NCBI GenBank assembly: GCA_048772705.1
Contig: JBLWGC010000213.1
Span: forward strand, 248,001-312,000
Origin: Leidyana gryllorum EB-2025a
Taxonomy: Eukaryota; Apicomplexa
DNA length: 64,000 bases
Direction: 5' to 3'
Part shown: positions 10,470 to 21,079 of the stretch, in pieces
Numbering within the stretch: position 1 is the stretch's first letter
Layout: each line of letters starts with the position of its first letter
Notes under the pieces: generated by a model
What the model was told of the DNA's origin: nothing
Database searches by the model: none
Seen by the model: the letters and a program-made list of their open reading frames with translations, nothing else
Program-made: the position numbers and the translations under genes

Positions 10470-11141
10470 ATGTCTTTTGTCACTGTGACGAATGTTTGCG
10501 TTAGAAACCCGAACCCAGCGCCCTTAACTGCTGACTTTGCTTTCGAGGTGACATTCAGCTGCCTGCACGATCTGACTGCGCCACTACAATGGCGATTAAT
10601 ATATGTGGGAAGCGCTAATGACAAGTCCAAGGACCAAGAGCTCGAATCTGTCGAACTCGGTCCCATCCGCCGAGGCTGTCTCAAGTTTACTTTTGAAGCA
10701 GAAGCTCCGGACTTTAAGAAAATAGACCCGGAGGACGTTTGGGGAACAACAGTCATTCTCCTTGAGGGCTCTTATTGCAATCAGGTACCGCCACAAGCTA
10801 CCTATCATCGATCTTCACGCAAACACACTTTCAGGACTTCATCCGGATCGGATGGTATGTGCACAACGTCTATCAGGATGCCACCATGCAAGATGACCCT
10901 CCTGAGGTTCCTCAGTTGGACAAGATGCTGCGCTACATTGTGGATGGTACGCACTCGTTGGTTGTGTGTGCTCGCGTGTGTGCTAATCTACTATTCTTCT
11001 TCAGAGCCACGAGTCACCCGTTTCATTATAAATTGGACCCCCAATGGGGCGCCACCCGTCACAACGTGTGCGATGGCAAATGAGGTCGCCCAGGAGCACC
11101 ATCAGCAACCGGCACCTGGTAGTAACCCTAACGTTGCCTAA
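10470..11141 (+). CDS. ASF1: ASF1 histone H3-H4 chaperone
   Basis: ASF1 binds H3-H4 dimers and hands them to CAF-1 or HIRA for nucleosome assembly. Three exons (10470-10784, 10835-10946, 11005-11141) give 187 aa. The immunoglobulin-like core is clear: MSFVTVTNVCVRNP at the start, FEVTFSCLHDL, LQWRLIYVGSA, DQELESVELGPI, VWGTTVILLEGSY. After splicing follow DFIRIGWYVHNVY and EPRVTRFIINW, the strands that contact H3. The C-terminal tail of about 30 residues is short and Gln/Asn/Pro-rich, not the long acidic tail of yeast. Introns are 50 and 58 nt, the second phase 1. The match runs end to end, so confidence is high. Confidence 0.96.
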   Translation: MSFVTVTNVCVRNPNPAPLTADFAFEVTFSCLHDLTAPLQWRLIYVGSANDKSKDQELESVELGPIRRGCLKFTFEAEAPDFKKIDPEDVWGTTVILLEGSYCNQVPPQATYHRSSRKHTFRTSSGSDGMCTTSIRMPPCKMTLLRFLSWTRCCATLWMVRTRWLCVLACVLIYYSSSEPRVTRFIINWTPNGAPPVTTCAMANEVAQEHHQQPAPGSNPNVA

Positions 11142-11224
11142 GTGAAAAAGAGGATACAACATCTAAACGGGGATGTTTGTCAAGTTCTTCGTCTAGTTAG
11201 CTTTCAAATACATTTTTCTACATT

Positions 11225-12824
11225 ATGAGGACCCCTCCCTATGGAGGTCTTCGACAAACTATATGTGATTCAGGGATAACATACACACCATCTCAGCCGG
11301 ACAAGTGGCAGTCTCTGCCCGAGGAAGCGGACCAATCAGACTATCAATATGTTGACATATTGGGCGAATGGGTCATTTCGGTACCCCGTGACGGCAACAG
11401 CCCCCCTGTCTATGTGCAAACGGCGAATAATGCTGTCTTTATCTGTGACGAACAGGGCAACCTCCAACCGTTGGTTCCTGAGGAGGGCCAGAGCGTGATT
11501 GAAGACGCTGATATTGGGAGGGACACTGTTGGGGGGCAATTGGAGGCCGAGCCTTCTCAGCAGGTTGCTGACGATGCAGAAGTTGGAAGCGGTGCTCGGA
11601 GCGGTGCTGAGGATCTTGGCAGCGATGAGGATCTTGGCAGCGATGAGGCAAACAACAGTCCGGAGGCGGATGATGGTTTCACTCTCGATCTCATAGGAGA
11701 CGTGGTTGCTGGGACGGTTGCATCCACTGAGGTGAGTCCGTCTCAGGCGTTATTTTTAACAACTGAATCCAGTCCGATAAATATCATAGTCGCGAGCGAC
11801 TGATCGTGCCGACTGATGTGTTTGATGACGAGAGCGATTTCGACTGCACGTGGACGGCCCTCTACGAGGGTTCGAGCTCAGGAAGGTAAAAGAAGCGGTT
11901 TTCAGTTGTTCTGACGTGTGTGCAGATCTGCTGAATTCATTGCGGACAAGCTGGTGCCCAGCTACTTGAGCACATTGCGAGCCACATACCTGCGTTGCAA
12001 GCAGCAGCAGGAGTCCCGGGGACGCGATGCGAAGAGGCCGCGAATTGACTCGGCGGCAGCTACGGCGCGGGAGGAGAGTTTCCTGAAATCCGGAACTATT
12101 GAAGAAAGCGTGCCGTTTGCGGCGCTGGAATCGAACCTGGCGAAAGGACTGAAGCAGGCGAACCATAACTGTGTACAGTTTTTGAAGAAGCACCACCCCA
12201 AAGACGACGATGGTGAGTTGAAGGATCATTTCTTTCGGTCTCAATAATGAGTCAGTGTCACAAAGCACCGGCATTATTCTGGGGGGTCCCGATGCTGAGG
12301 GTCTACTTCGCATGATCACTTACAATCTGGGGGGCTGTCGAGCATTTGTTTGTCAGGTAGGCTTCGTTCTATTGGAGAGGGATTCGCATTCAATTGGAAA
12401 GGGTTCGGAAGTCACCGAGTTGACCGAAGCCAATCAGGGCCGTTTGGGCAATAGAGACGAGGGACAGTTGCACATTTACACTCGCACTCGGGTGGTCGAC
12501 CTGGAGCACGACGATTGGGTTTTCATCGGTAGTTCAACAGTTTGGAAGGTTCTGACTCCTTCGAGGGTGAATCAGCTCGTCAGAACCGCATTGAGGGAGT
12601 CGTTTGAAGGTTTCCTGGAGGACGCTCGTCACCGTTTTGATGAGGCGGATGCATCGAATATGGAGGAATGGTTCACATCCGAAGCGAAGAATTGGCTTCG
12701 CAATCTCGATGTCAGTGAAATCCTTGAGAATTCGGTCTTGAATCAGATCAAAGGGGGGGGTGGTGCTCTCACTTTGATGATCTTTGGGTGGAGGCCTTTA
12801 GAAAGCCTTATTGGGGGCGCATGA
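11225..12824 (+). CDS. PP2C-fold protein lacking catalytic residues (pseudophosphatase)
   Basis: Four exons (11225-11731, 11773-11885, 11926-12212, 12256-12824) encode 491 aa. After an acidic N-terminal region of about 165 residues with repeated LGSDE, the order of segments follows PP2C phosphatases. WTALYEGSSSGRSAEFIADKL stands where active enzymes have VFDGHGG...A. TGIILGG and YNLGGCRAFVCQ stand for the GSTA and NVGDSRA blocks. WVFIGSSTVWKVL stands for LASDGLWDVL, and GGALTLMIFGW for the DN-containing last strand. The metal-binding Asp residues are therefore replaced at each site I can align. TAB1 is a known animal example of such a fold without activity. The assignment is by motif order, not by strong identity; an unrelated fold is possible. 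Confidence 0.55.
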
Positions 12825-12907
12825 TAACTGCTGCAACATCTAACTAATGGCTGCTGGAGGTGAAGGATGCAAGGTGGAACAAGTCGACTGATCCGTTGCT
12901 GAATCCG

Positions 12908-15208
12908 CTAGTGACCCATCGTGCTCTGCGCGATAATTAACATGAATATCTCCTCACGACACTCACTGACTCTGGCTCCAACCGCTGGGGGAGTTGCTGT
13001 CACATACAGCTCATCCAACCCCATTGGCTGCGTTGGAAGACTCGACAGTCGTCGGCGAGTGGCCACACTGCGCCGAGGACAGCTCCGACTCCGGCGAGCG
13101 GCAGCCGCCGCAGCACTCAGCTGCTCACCCGCCATGACGTGCTCTTGAGCCCACACCTGGTATTGAGCATCAAAGACGCGGAAAGCGTCCATGTGCTTGA
13201 CGTTCAAATCCTGCAACGCAAAGCAAAGACAGTGTCGAGTAGATGAATTACAGAGTTGGAACGTACGAAGGAGAAGTCTGCGTAGAGTGACGCTTCATCG
13301 TTTCGCGGGGGACTTCGTGCCCTGTTGTGTGTTCTACCTCCCTGATGTCGAGCAATTACGGTGTCCAGGTCGTCTTGTCCTCTACTGTAGATGAAGTCTT
13401 CTGATATTTTACGAGCCTCAGCTGCACTCATAGTTTCTCCCTTCCGATGACGCTCATGAATTATGAAGGCAGTGAGTTTCCTGCATTTGTCAGGAAGGTC
13501 GATAGAAGCAATGACTTCCTGTAGCAGAGGGTCATTTGAACCCCTTTTGAGCAATTCTTGGTTAAGAACCTCAATACAAGCTTTAGAGCTGCGCGCTGCA
13601 CTTTTTGAGTGCTCGCTGTACACACTTCCGATCATCAACAGAATCTTCCGCGCGCCGTCGCCTTCGTCAACTAAACACTCCAGGCAACTGTGTGGCTGAT
13701 ATAGCGCAGAAGGTATTAGTAACACACGCGTGTCTCCCATGAAATTAGATCGTGTGTGTGGCTTACCAACATGTGATCAACCTGCTCTTCGCCTGTCAAT
13801 ACCATTGCAGCGAACTTCAGCACACCAGCAGCGATCAAGTGATAAGAAAAGTCGATGGACTGATGGTGAGCCATGAACACTTCTGCTAAGAAGATCGAAC
13901 ACGCTTCGATGGGTGTTTTGCCTATTGCTTCCTTGGTTCCGGGGTACCATCCTCCACGCTTGATGTCCATGATCGCATCTCCTACACGACCTTCTCCAAG
14001 ATTTTCCCCGCAACCATCGCAGACAGTGCACCAGCACTGTCTGGCATGAAGCGGCGTATTTCCCTGACGCGATCTATGTATTCGGACGGCTCGAGCTTCG
14101 CAGAAAAAGCGGATCAGAAACTCCAGAATAGTGGGAACCTGCGTGTACTTTGAGATGGAATTGGTGTCGGGCGGTTTGACTGACATTAATGCGGAATTCG
14201 AGGACCGCTAACATTCTTTGTTCCCACAATCGAATGTCCTTGGCAGCGATCGTACGATCAGAAGCTGTGCAGATATCGTCCGAATGTATGATCCATACAT
14301 CTTCAATCTTTGAGGCTAGCGCCAGGGCAGCGGCTCCAGCGACCTACGCGGTTGGTGGAATAGTAAGCGTTTGATTGCGTACATTTATGCATTGAGAGAG
14401 TTTTTGTTTGGCCTCCCGGGTCCCATGTTTGATGACTTTGCTCGCAAAGCGGTCCAGAGTCGCGACGGCCAGGTGGAGGGTGAAAGGAGATAGAGAGCTG
14501 AGTTTGCGTGTGCAATAGACGAAGAAGTTTACTATTCGCCACCGCGAAGCCGGACTAATGGATGTCGAGGCGAGAACCCAGTTTTTATCGGGTCGAACGC
14601 TCCGCTAACGAGAGTCATTCATGCGATATGAGTGAGCTTACTGCCACGCTTTTGAGATTCTGTAGCCCTGGGAAAACCAGTCGCTGGCTGCAGCTGATGA
14701 TCTCATGGAGACGATCAGTGAACTCGTTGTTGATCAATAATTCCTCATCGGTCGGGAGGCATTTGCAGCAGTAGGCACTGCGGCAGTCCTTTGGGCGGGC
14801 AGTGAGTGTGGGCAGGCCGGGCAGGAGAGGACTCTCGGCAAAGTACGCAGGTGTCACGGCATCGTTCTCTATATCAGGTTTACGTTTGGGTGGTTTGCGA
14901 GGCGAGGGGCGTGTTTCAAGGAGCGGGGGTTGGTTCTCTTGATTGTCTGCCGCTGCGGGATATTTCGCTTTGAGGAAGGCAGCAGTGTTGATCAAATGGT
15001 CGGTGTTCTTGCCTCCTCCTTCGAGGGGAGCCGAGATCTTTCGAGTGCCACTGGTGGTCTTAGTTGGACTCCGATTATTATTGACGAGGTCAGCAGCAGG
15101 GGCCACACTATTCCGAACGCGCCGTCTCTTAGTGGCTCGAAAGGTACTTGTTATTGACACTGTTTCCCCTGCTTCATCAGGGCCAGCACGCTTGGCTCGA
15201 CCCGCCAT
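12908..15208 (-). CDS. mitotic-type cyclin (A/B/E-like)
   Basis: Cyclins of this type activate a cell-cycle CDK. Six exons (15208-14642, 14604-14383, 14343-14185, 14138-13767, 13695-13267, 13210-12908) encode 683 aa. Residues 1-180 are basic and disordered. The first cyclin box (about 195-320) has RPDKNWVLAST, SRWRIVNFFVY, LHLAVATLDRFAS, AGAAALALASKIED and WEQRMLAVLEFRINVPT, each matching its counterpart in cyclins A/B. The second box includes ILEFLIRFFCEARA and HHQSIDFSYHLIAAGVLKFA. Between these a Cys-containing insert (CWCTVCDGCG) is unusual. The C-terminal 100 residues are Ala/Arg-rich. No clear D-box was identified. The ATG is 34 nt from that of the START-domain gene on the other strand. 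Confidence 0.85.
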
Positions 15209-15242
15209 ATAATTAAGAGGGCATCTCTTTTTTTGACTACCT

Positions 15243-18161
15243 ATGCGAGTTGAGGAACCTATTTCAGAGGTGTTTGATCAAGCCTCCGACTGGAAAGAGG
15301 TGATGCCTTTCCTTTGGCCCCGCCAATGATCTCAACAATAACAGAGGGAGGGCTGGTCATCCGCCGCAGCGGCTTGGCTGGCGCGAGGTGCCGCTACTGG
15401 TGCAATATTATGTATGCCCTTAGGACCACTCGGATTTATGTGTGGAGGCATCGCTGGTGGGGGGCTGACGGTCGCTTTTGGTTTATTGGCGGATTGGATT
15501 CGTTTCACGTCGAGACGTCGTCAAGCTCTCAGCCGAGAGGCTCAATTGGAGAATATGCTCCGATGGGCAGAATTCGTGTTTAGCCGCTCTGAAGATCCTC
15601 CTCAGGTATTCCTGTATCTTGTGTCGGAGTTGGAGGTATGTTCTGAAAACTCCACGCCACGGAGCTAATCACACCCGCTGCAGAGCACTGTTCGGCTTGC
15701 TCCAGAAAGCAGAACAGCAGCTGGAATCAACAAGAGATTCAAGGAGTTTCTTGTGAGATGGGACGTCCAAAGTGTGGCGTCCGATTGTCTCGTCGACTTC
15801 TTCTCGCATTGGCGAACAGCCTCTCCTCAGGAAGTGGCAACGTGTAGACGTCTATGTTATGTGAGTCAAAGTCACTCCCGAGACCACCGACATATATACG
15901 CCGCCACCGCCGCGCCCCCCTCAGACTTGCTCCAGAGCTTTCTGGGGAGAAAAGAGAGTTCCTCGGGTGTATGACAGGATGCGCGATTTGCTGCAGGAGC
16001 CCGAAGTGCGCAGATTGTTCGCCTCTGCTGACGACGTGAGACACAGATCTTCTGCCACACACCCGCACACACACGCCAATCTATCTCCAGATGCAAGCCA
16101 CAACTTCTCGAGACGATTGGGCCATGATCGCTGATCTCAAAGGGCATAAAGTTGATCAACTCTTCAAACGGGACGTGGCCTTACGATTTGGCCTCATCAA
16201 GGAAGCACGGAGATCTGAACCCAATCGAATGTTGTCCGACTATGAGCGCCTGTCCTCGGCCCCCATACGATCGGCGAGTAGTCGAGTCTTCCATCCGCTC
16301 CCGCCCGACTCAGCCAACACCGCTCCCCTCGTCGACTCCACCTCTCAGGAGATGGACCCCAATAATGCTCATCCAGTACATCAATCTTCTCTCACTATTA
16401 GATCTGGCGTCTCTGATCCCGACATTGGGGAAGCTCTCAAAGTTCCGCATTCCGGGTGGGTCTGCACCGACGCCGCTCTGACCTCTAAGTATCCTTCCGT
16501 TCGCAGCCCCGGGACGCAGCGCTCGCCTCGACCCAGCGAAGATCAACCACCCCCCACAACCGGAATATTGAAGCGGCAGTGGACCGGCACCTCCGGCTTC
16601 TTAGTACCCTCACGTTGTCCCCATCCTTTCCTGCGAGAACACTCGGCGACTCCCGAGGTACGTGTGGTGTGTGTGTGTGTGTGTGTGTGTGTTTTGAGTT
16701 GGTGATGACCGATTGCACTTGCAGGCGACCGACGACCACGTTCCCATTGAAATTGGGGAGGGTAGCGCGTCCCCGAGTCCTTTGATAGTGGCTGAGATGG
16801 TCCCGACTGCGAGTGGGACGAAAGTGGGCGGCCCGAGTCCGAGTGTTCGGCCGTCGGGCGGCAACCTCATTGAAGCGCCCGTCAAGGAGGAGGAAGACTC
16901 GGTGTCCATCCCTATAATGGTTCCTGAACGGACTGGCGACGAAATGGAGGAAAAAGCTCCCGAAGTCGACCCAGACGAGACCAGTGAGCGTAATCGATCT
17001 GGATCTGGAACAAAGCTACGGACCCAAACGTCTCTGCGAGAGCTGAGGGACGAAATTCGTCGTAGCATCAATGAAGCTGCATCAATGACTGGTGCCGCTG
17101 ACCAAGACGTCCTGGGGCAGACCGTTCGCAGTGAGTGTTTGCTGGCCTCATCATCGGAGGTGGCCTTGGACAATCATCACCACCTTGATCGCAGGGCCGC
17201 CTGAGGAGCCTGCTGAACAGCAGTTCTTCAAAAACTTGCAGGATCTGATGGACTTTTCCCCCGAGCTGAAACATAAGATACCAATGTGAGTGGCTGTAAC
17301 ATTACTGATGACGTCGTGTGTTCAGTGGTAAATACGAGTTCCAATTTCTCAATGAACTAGAACCTGAACTGCCCAACGATAAGACATGGGATAAGGTCAG
17401 CGACAAGAATCGAACCCGAATATATAAACGCGTCGTAACTGTGGCTGGGTCCGATCTGGTGATGGTCAAGGGATATGCAGCTATGGATGGAATTCCGGCC
17501 GAGTGGGTGCTCTGGAATATTCGCGACACGCCCCGGAGAACCTCCTGGTATGATATGGCAGTTGAAAGTATTTTCCCCATTTAAACCCCCACAGGGATAA
17601 GACTTTCGACGGGTTCATACTAGTGGAAGGTGATATACAAGGGAATGAAATGGTTTACAATGCAATTCGCGCCCCGTGGCCTGCAACCGATAGAGACTTT
17701 TTGCAATGGCGCCGTACGGAATTCGAGGCCAACGGTGAGGCGGGGAGTGAGTGCTTCAAGTCACATCTTCTTCGTTTCGCATCTCAGATGTCATCAAGAT
17801 CTTACACAGGTCTGCTGAACATCCTGGTTTCCCGGAGAGCGACTCTTCGAAGATAATTAGGGCTGAGAGCCTGATTTCTGGTGAGCGGCGATCAGTCTGT
17901 TTGCTATCGGACGACTCCTCAGCGTACATCATCCGCCCTCGAGGCCATGACTCGTGTGATCTATTCCTGGTCACTCAGACTGACATCAAAGGCATGGTCC
18001 CTCGGTGGCTCGTCAATGCCACGGCCGCCAAAGCCCCACAAGGATGGATAGAGAATCTGCGCAAGGCTTGCCGTGAGTCGGTGGGGTGGGGCAGACCCTT
18101 GCCAGCCTACAGCCCGAGACCCCTGTATGCTAATGGAATAAAGGTTCAGATGACCCCTTAG
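15243..18161 (+). CDS. START-domain lipid-transfer-type protein with N-terminal membrane segment
   Basis: Eleven exons encode 797 aa: 15243-15299, 15345-15635, 15684-15860, 15925-16035, 16091-16657, 16725-17130, 17195-17285, 17326-17547, 17595-17734, 17788-17880, 17923-18161. Residues 30-70 form a Gly/Ala-rich hydrophobic segment (GPLGFMCGGIAGGGLTVAFG) that probably inserts in a membrane. Residues 70-180 are helical and unassigned. Residues 190-520 are Pro/Ser/Glu-rich and disordered. Residues about 550-790 form a START domain, the pocket that binds a sterol or phospholipid. Its marks are RTSWDKTFDGFILVEGD, IRAPWPATDRDFLQWRR, SAYIIRPRG and DIKGMVPRWLVN. The intron at 17881-17922 is needed to restore the SAYIIRP strand. 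Intron 16658-16724 contains a (GT)13-like run. Confidence 0.8.
16667..16692. repeat. (GT)n dinucleotide run inside an intron
   Basis: About 13 GT units lie within the intron at 16658-16724 of the START-domain gene. They directly follow the donor GTACGTG, so length changes here could affect donor choice. Confidence 0.85.
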
Positions 18162-18194
18162 CTTCTGATATTCTTTCTGTGTAAAAAAATTGAG

Positions 18195-21078
18195 ATGAGT
18201 AGGGGACAGGAGGCTACCAACCAGACTCGCGAGTCGCCGTTGACGTTGAACACTGAAGCCTTGTTGGCCCACCTCAAGAATTTGCAGCATAAAACACGCC
18301 CACTCAATGAGCCGGTCGATGGAGATGACTACGATGAAATCGAAGAGGGCGAAAACTCCGAAATCATTTCCGAGCACCTCCAGCAACTAGGCTCCCGCCT
18401 CGAACTGGGCTTCCCGGGACAGATCTTGCCGGAGGATCAACGCAGCGAAGAAGGTGCCGGCGATGCCAAACCCAGTTGGGCCGCTTTGGCTTCCCAGTCG
18501 GTGAGTTCGCCCTTTCTGTGCCCCCCTCACCACTCTCTCGTTGCCCCCGCAGTTGTTGCACGCCGATCAGAATGCCCGATCCACATATCTCGAGAGACTC
18601 CCCATCGCGGGAACCGTTCGTCAGTCTCAACGCGGCAGCATTGCGGGAGAAACTATCGCTCCCCAAGATGCCAAGTCTGTCGATGATCAATTGGCCTCAC
18701 AGGCCCCCTCCATTGCTCGCGCTGTGGCCGGCACTCCTGCCTTCTCCACCCTCCGGGAATCACCATTGATCGGGCCCATGAGCAGTCCGGACGCCAGTCA
18801 GGGGGCCACAACTGCCGTAACCCCTCCGGCTACCTATCAGCCGAACGTGTCAGCACATCCATCCACACAACCGATGGCCAGCTCGTCCAGCGCCGACCTG
18901 GCCAGTTATATCCGCTTGGTGCTTCCCAGTGGCACTTTGGCACAGCGAGCGCGCCTGGACTCGGAAACGGTGAATGCAGTGAAACTCATCACGCAGGGGC
19001 TGAATATGAGGAGCCGATTCACCTGGAAGTATCACATTTATGATTCTCGAGTGGTCCATGGCCGAGCCCTCCCTCCTCCCGGGGAAGTATACTACGGTTC
19101 CAGAGAGCCCATTTTCTGTCCTCAAGACTGTCCTATACTGCCGAACCTCAATGGTTCGGTTGAAATGGCTGATGGTGTATTGGTTATCCGCACAGATATG
19201 TCTGCCTGTCCCCCCTCACCTCATTCTGCAAGTCAAGTAGTCGATGAGAACTTGCCAATTTTGGGCAAGGGCCAGATTCCTTCCTCGACGGAATTCGTCA
19301 ATGCTCTCAATGAACTTATGGCCATCACCCATCACCCAGCCGTTCGAACTCTGGCGTTCCAACGTCTTCGGTATCTCGAAGAGCGCTTCAGCTTCCATTT
19401 GCTCTTCAATGGGAATCAAGAGATCGCAGATGTCCGCAACAATAACCACCGAGACTTCTACAATGTTCGCAAGGTCGACACTCACGTCCATCACAGCGCT
19501 TCTATGACACAGAAGCATCTCCTCCGTTTCATCAGGTAAACAAGATGCACTCTGTCGTCAGGGGATCTAAAGTTCGAACACGTGTGTGCAAATGTGATTG
19601 CTTGTGCAGACGTAAGTATCGTATGGAAGGCAACACGGTGGTGGCTGAGAACGCCCAGGGTGAACCAATAACGCTGGCTGAGATTTTCCAACACGAGTTG
19701 GGTTTGAGCGCCTGGGAAACTTCCATTGACCATCTCAATGTCCACGCTCTGAACAGTTGCTTCCATCGTTTCGATCTCTTCAACAGCAAGTAAGGCTTAA
19801 GCACCGAGTGCAGCAAGTGCACTGACCTTTGTGCCCGCAGATATAATCCGTTTGGAACTGCTTTGCTGCGGGAAGTGTTTCTGAAGACGGACAATAAGAT
19901 TGGGGGCCGTTATCTGGCGGAGCTGACTCGAGAAGTTATGGATGATTTGGAGGAGCAAAAGTATCAGCACGTGGAGTGGCGTATCTCAATCTATGGACAC
20001 AGCAAGAGCGAGTGGAAGAAATTGGCTTTGTGGATTAAGAACAACAAACTTTACAGCAAGAATGTTCGGTGGATCATTCAAGTTCCGAGATTATATCATG
20101 TTTATCGGAAACGAGGGGTCGTGAGCTCCATGAAAGACTTTTTGAGCAATGTATTTGAGCCGGTCGCCGAAGCCATTCTTCGTCCTCAGGATCACCCCGA
20201 GATCTTCGAGATGCTCCACAGTGTCGTGGGATGGGACAGCGTGGACGATGAGTCGGTATCGAGCAAGTTCACCCTCGCTGGCGGTCACATGCCACTGCCT
20301 GAGGAGTGGACCGGAATGGAGAATCCGCCCTACGCCTACTGGTGCTACTATATGTACGCCAACATCCGAGCCCTCAACCTGCTGTTGCAGAAACGAGAGA
20401 TGAATGCGATGCCGTTCAGACCCCATTGCGGAGAGACCGGAAGTGTCAGCCACTTGGCCGCCGCCGGTCTGCTCGCCGATGGCATCAATCACGGCATCAT
20501 GCTGCGCAAATCTCCCGTGCTGCAGTATCTGTACTATCTGTGGCAGATTGGCCTGGCCATGTCGCCCCTCTCCAACAACGCCTTGTTCCACGAGATGACA
20601 AAGAGTCCCGTGAATTCGTTCTTCCGGATCGGGCTGAACGTCTCGCTGAGTTCAGACGACCCCCTCATGTTCCACTTCACTGATGAAGCTTTGCTGGAAG
20701 AGTACTCCGTCTGTGCTCACGTATGGAAATTAACTCCGGTCGATCTATGTGAACTGGCCCGCAATTCAGTATTGCAGTCCAGCTACGAACCGCAATACAA
20801 ACGTCACTGGGTCGGCCCCAAATACTACAAGAAAGGTCCCAGAGGTGAGTTCTGCAACTACTCCGAGGTCGGCTCTTTCACTAACATAATTCTCCCCACC
20901 AGGCAACCGGATGGACTGCACTAACGTGCCCGATATGCGACTGGCATACCGAGAAGAGACTTTGAAGGAGGAATTGAAGTTCCTGCGAGATGTTTTAGTG
21001 ACATTCGACGAAGAGCCCAGGGAAAGCCCTATAACACGGGTCGCTAGCTCCCATCCCCCGTCTCAGGAGGAGGAATGA
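18195..21078 (+). CDS. AMPD: AMP deaminase
   Basis: AMP deaminase converts AMP to IMP and ammonia in the purine nucleotide cycle. Five exons (18195-18500, 18553-19535, 19610-19789, 19841-20844, 20903-21078) give 882 aa, near the usual eukaryotic length. Zinc ligands lie in VDTHVHHSASMTQKHLLRFI, with HVHH in place of the common HIHA. The active-site blocks FRPHCGETGSVSHL and SLSSDDPLMFHFT are intact. So are the nearby GNRMDCTNVPDMRLAYREETL and the phosphate-binding region KYNPFG. The N-terminal 200 residues are the variable regulatory part. The frame crosses all four introns correctly. The START gene ends 33 nt before the ATG, and the stop lies one base from the stop of the giant Rav1-like gene on the opposite strand. 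Confidence 0.96.
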
Positions 21079-21079
21079 T

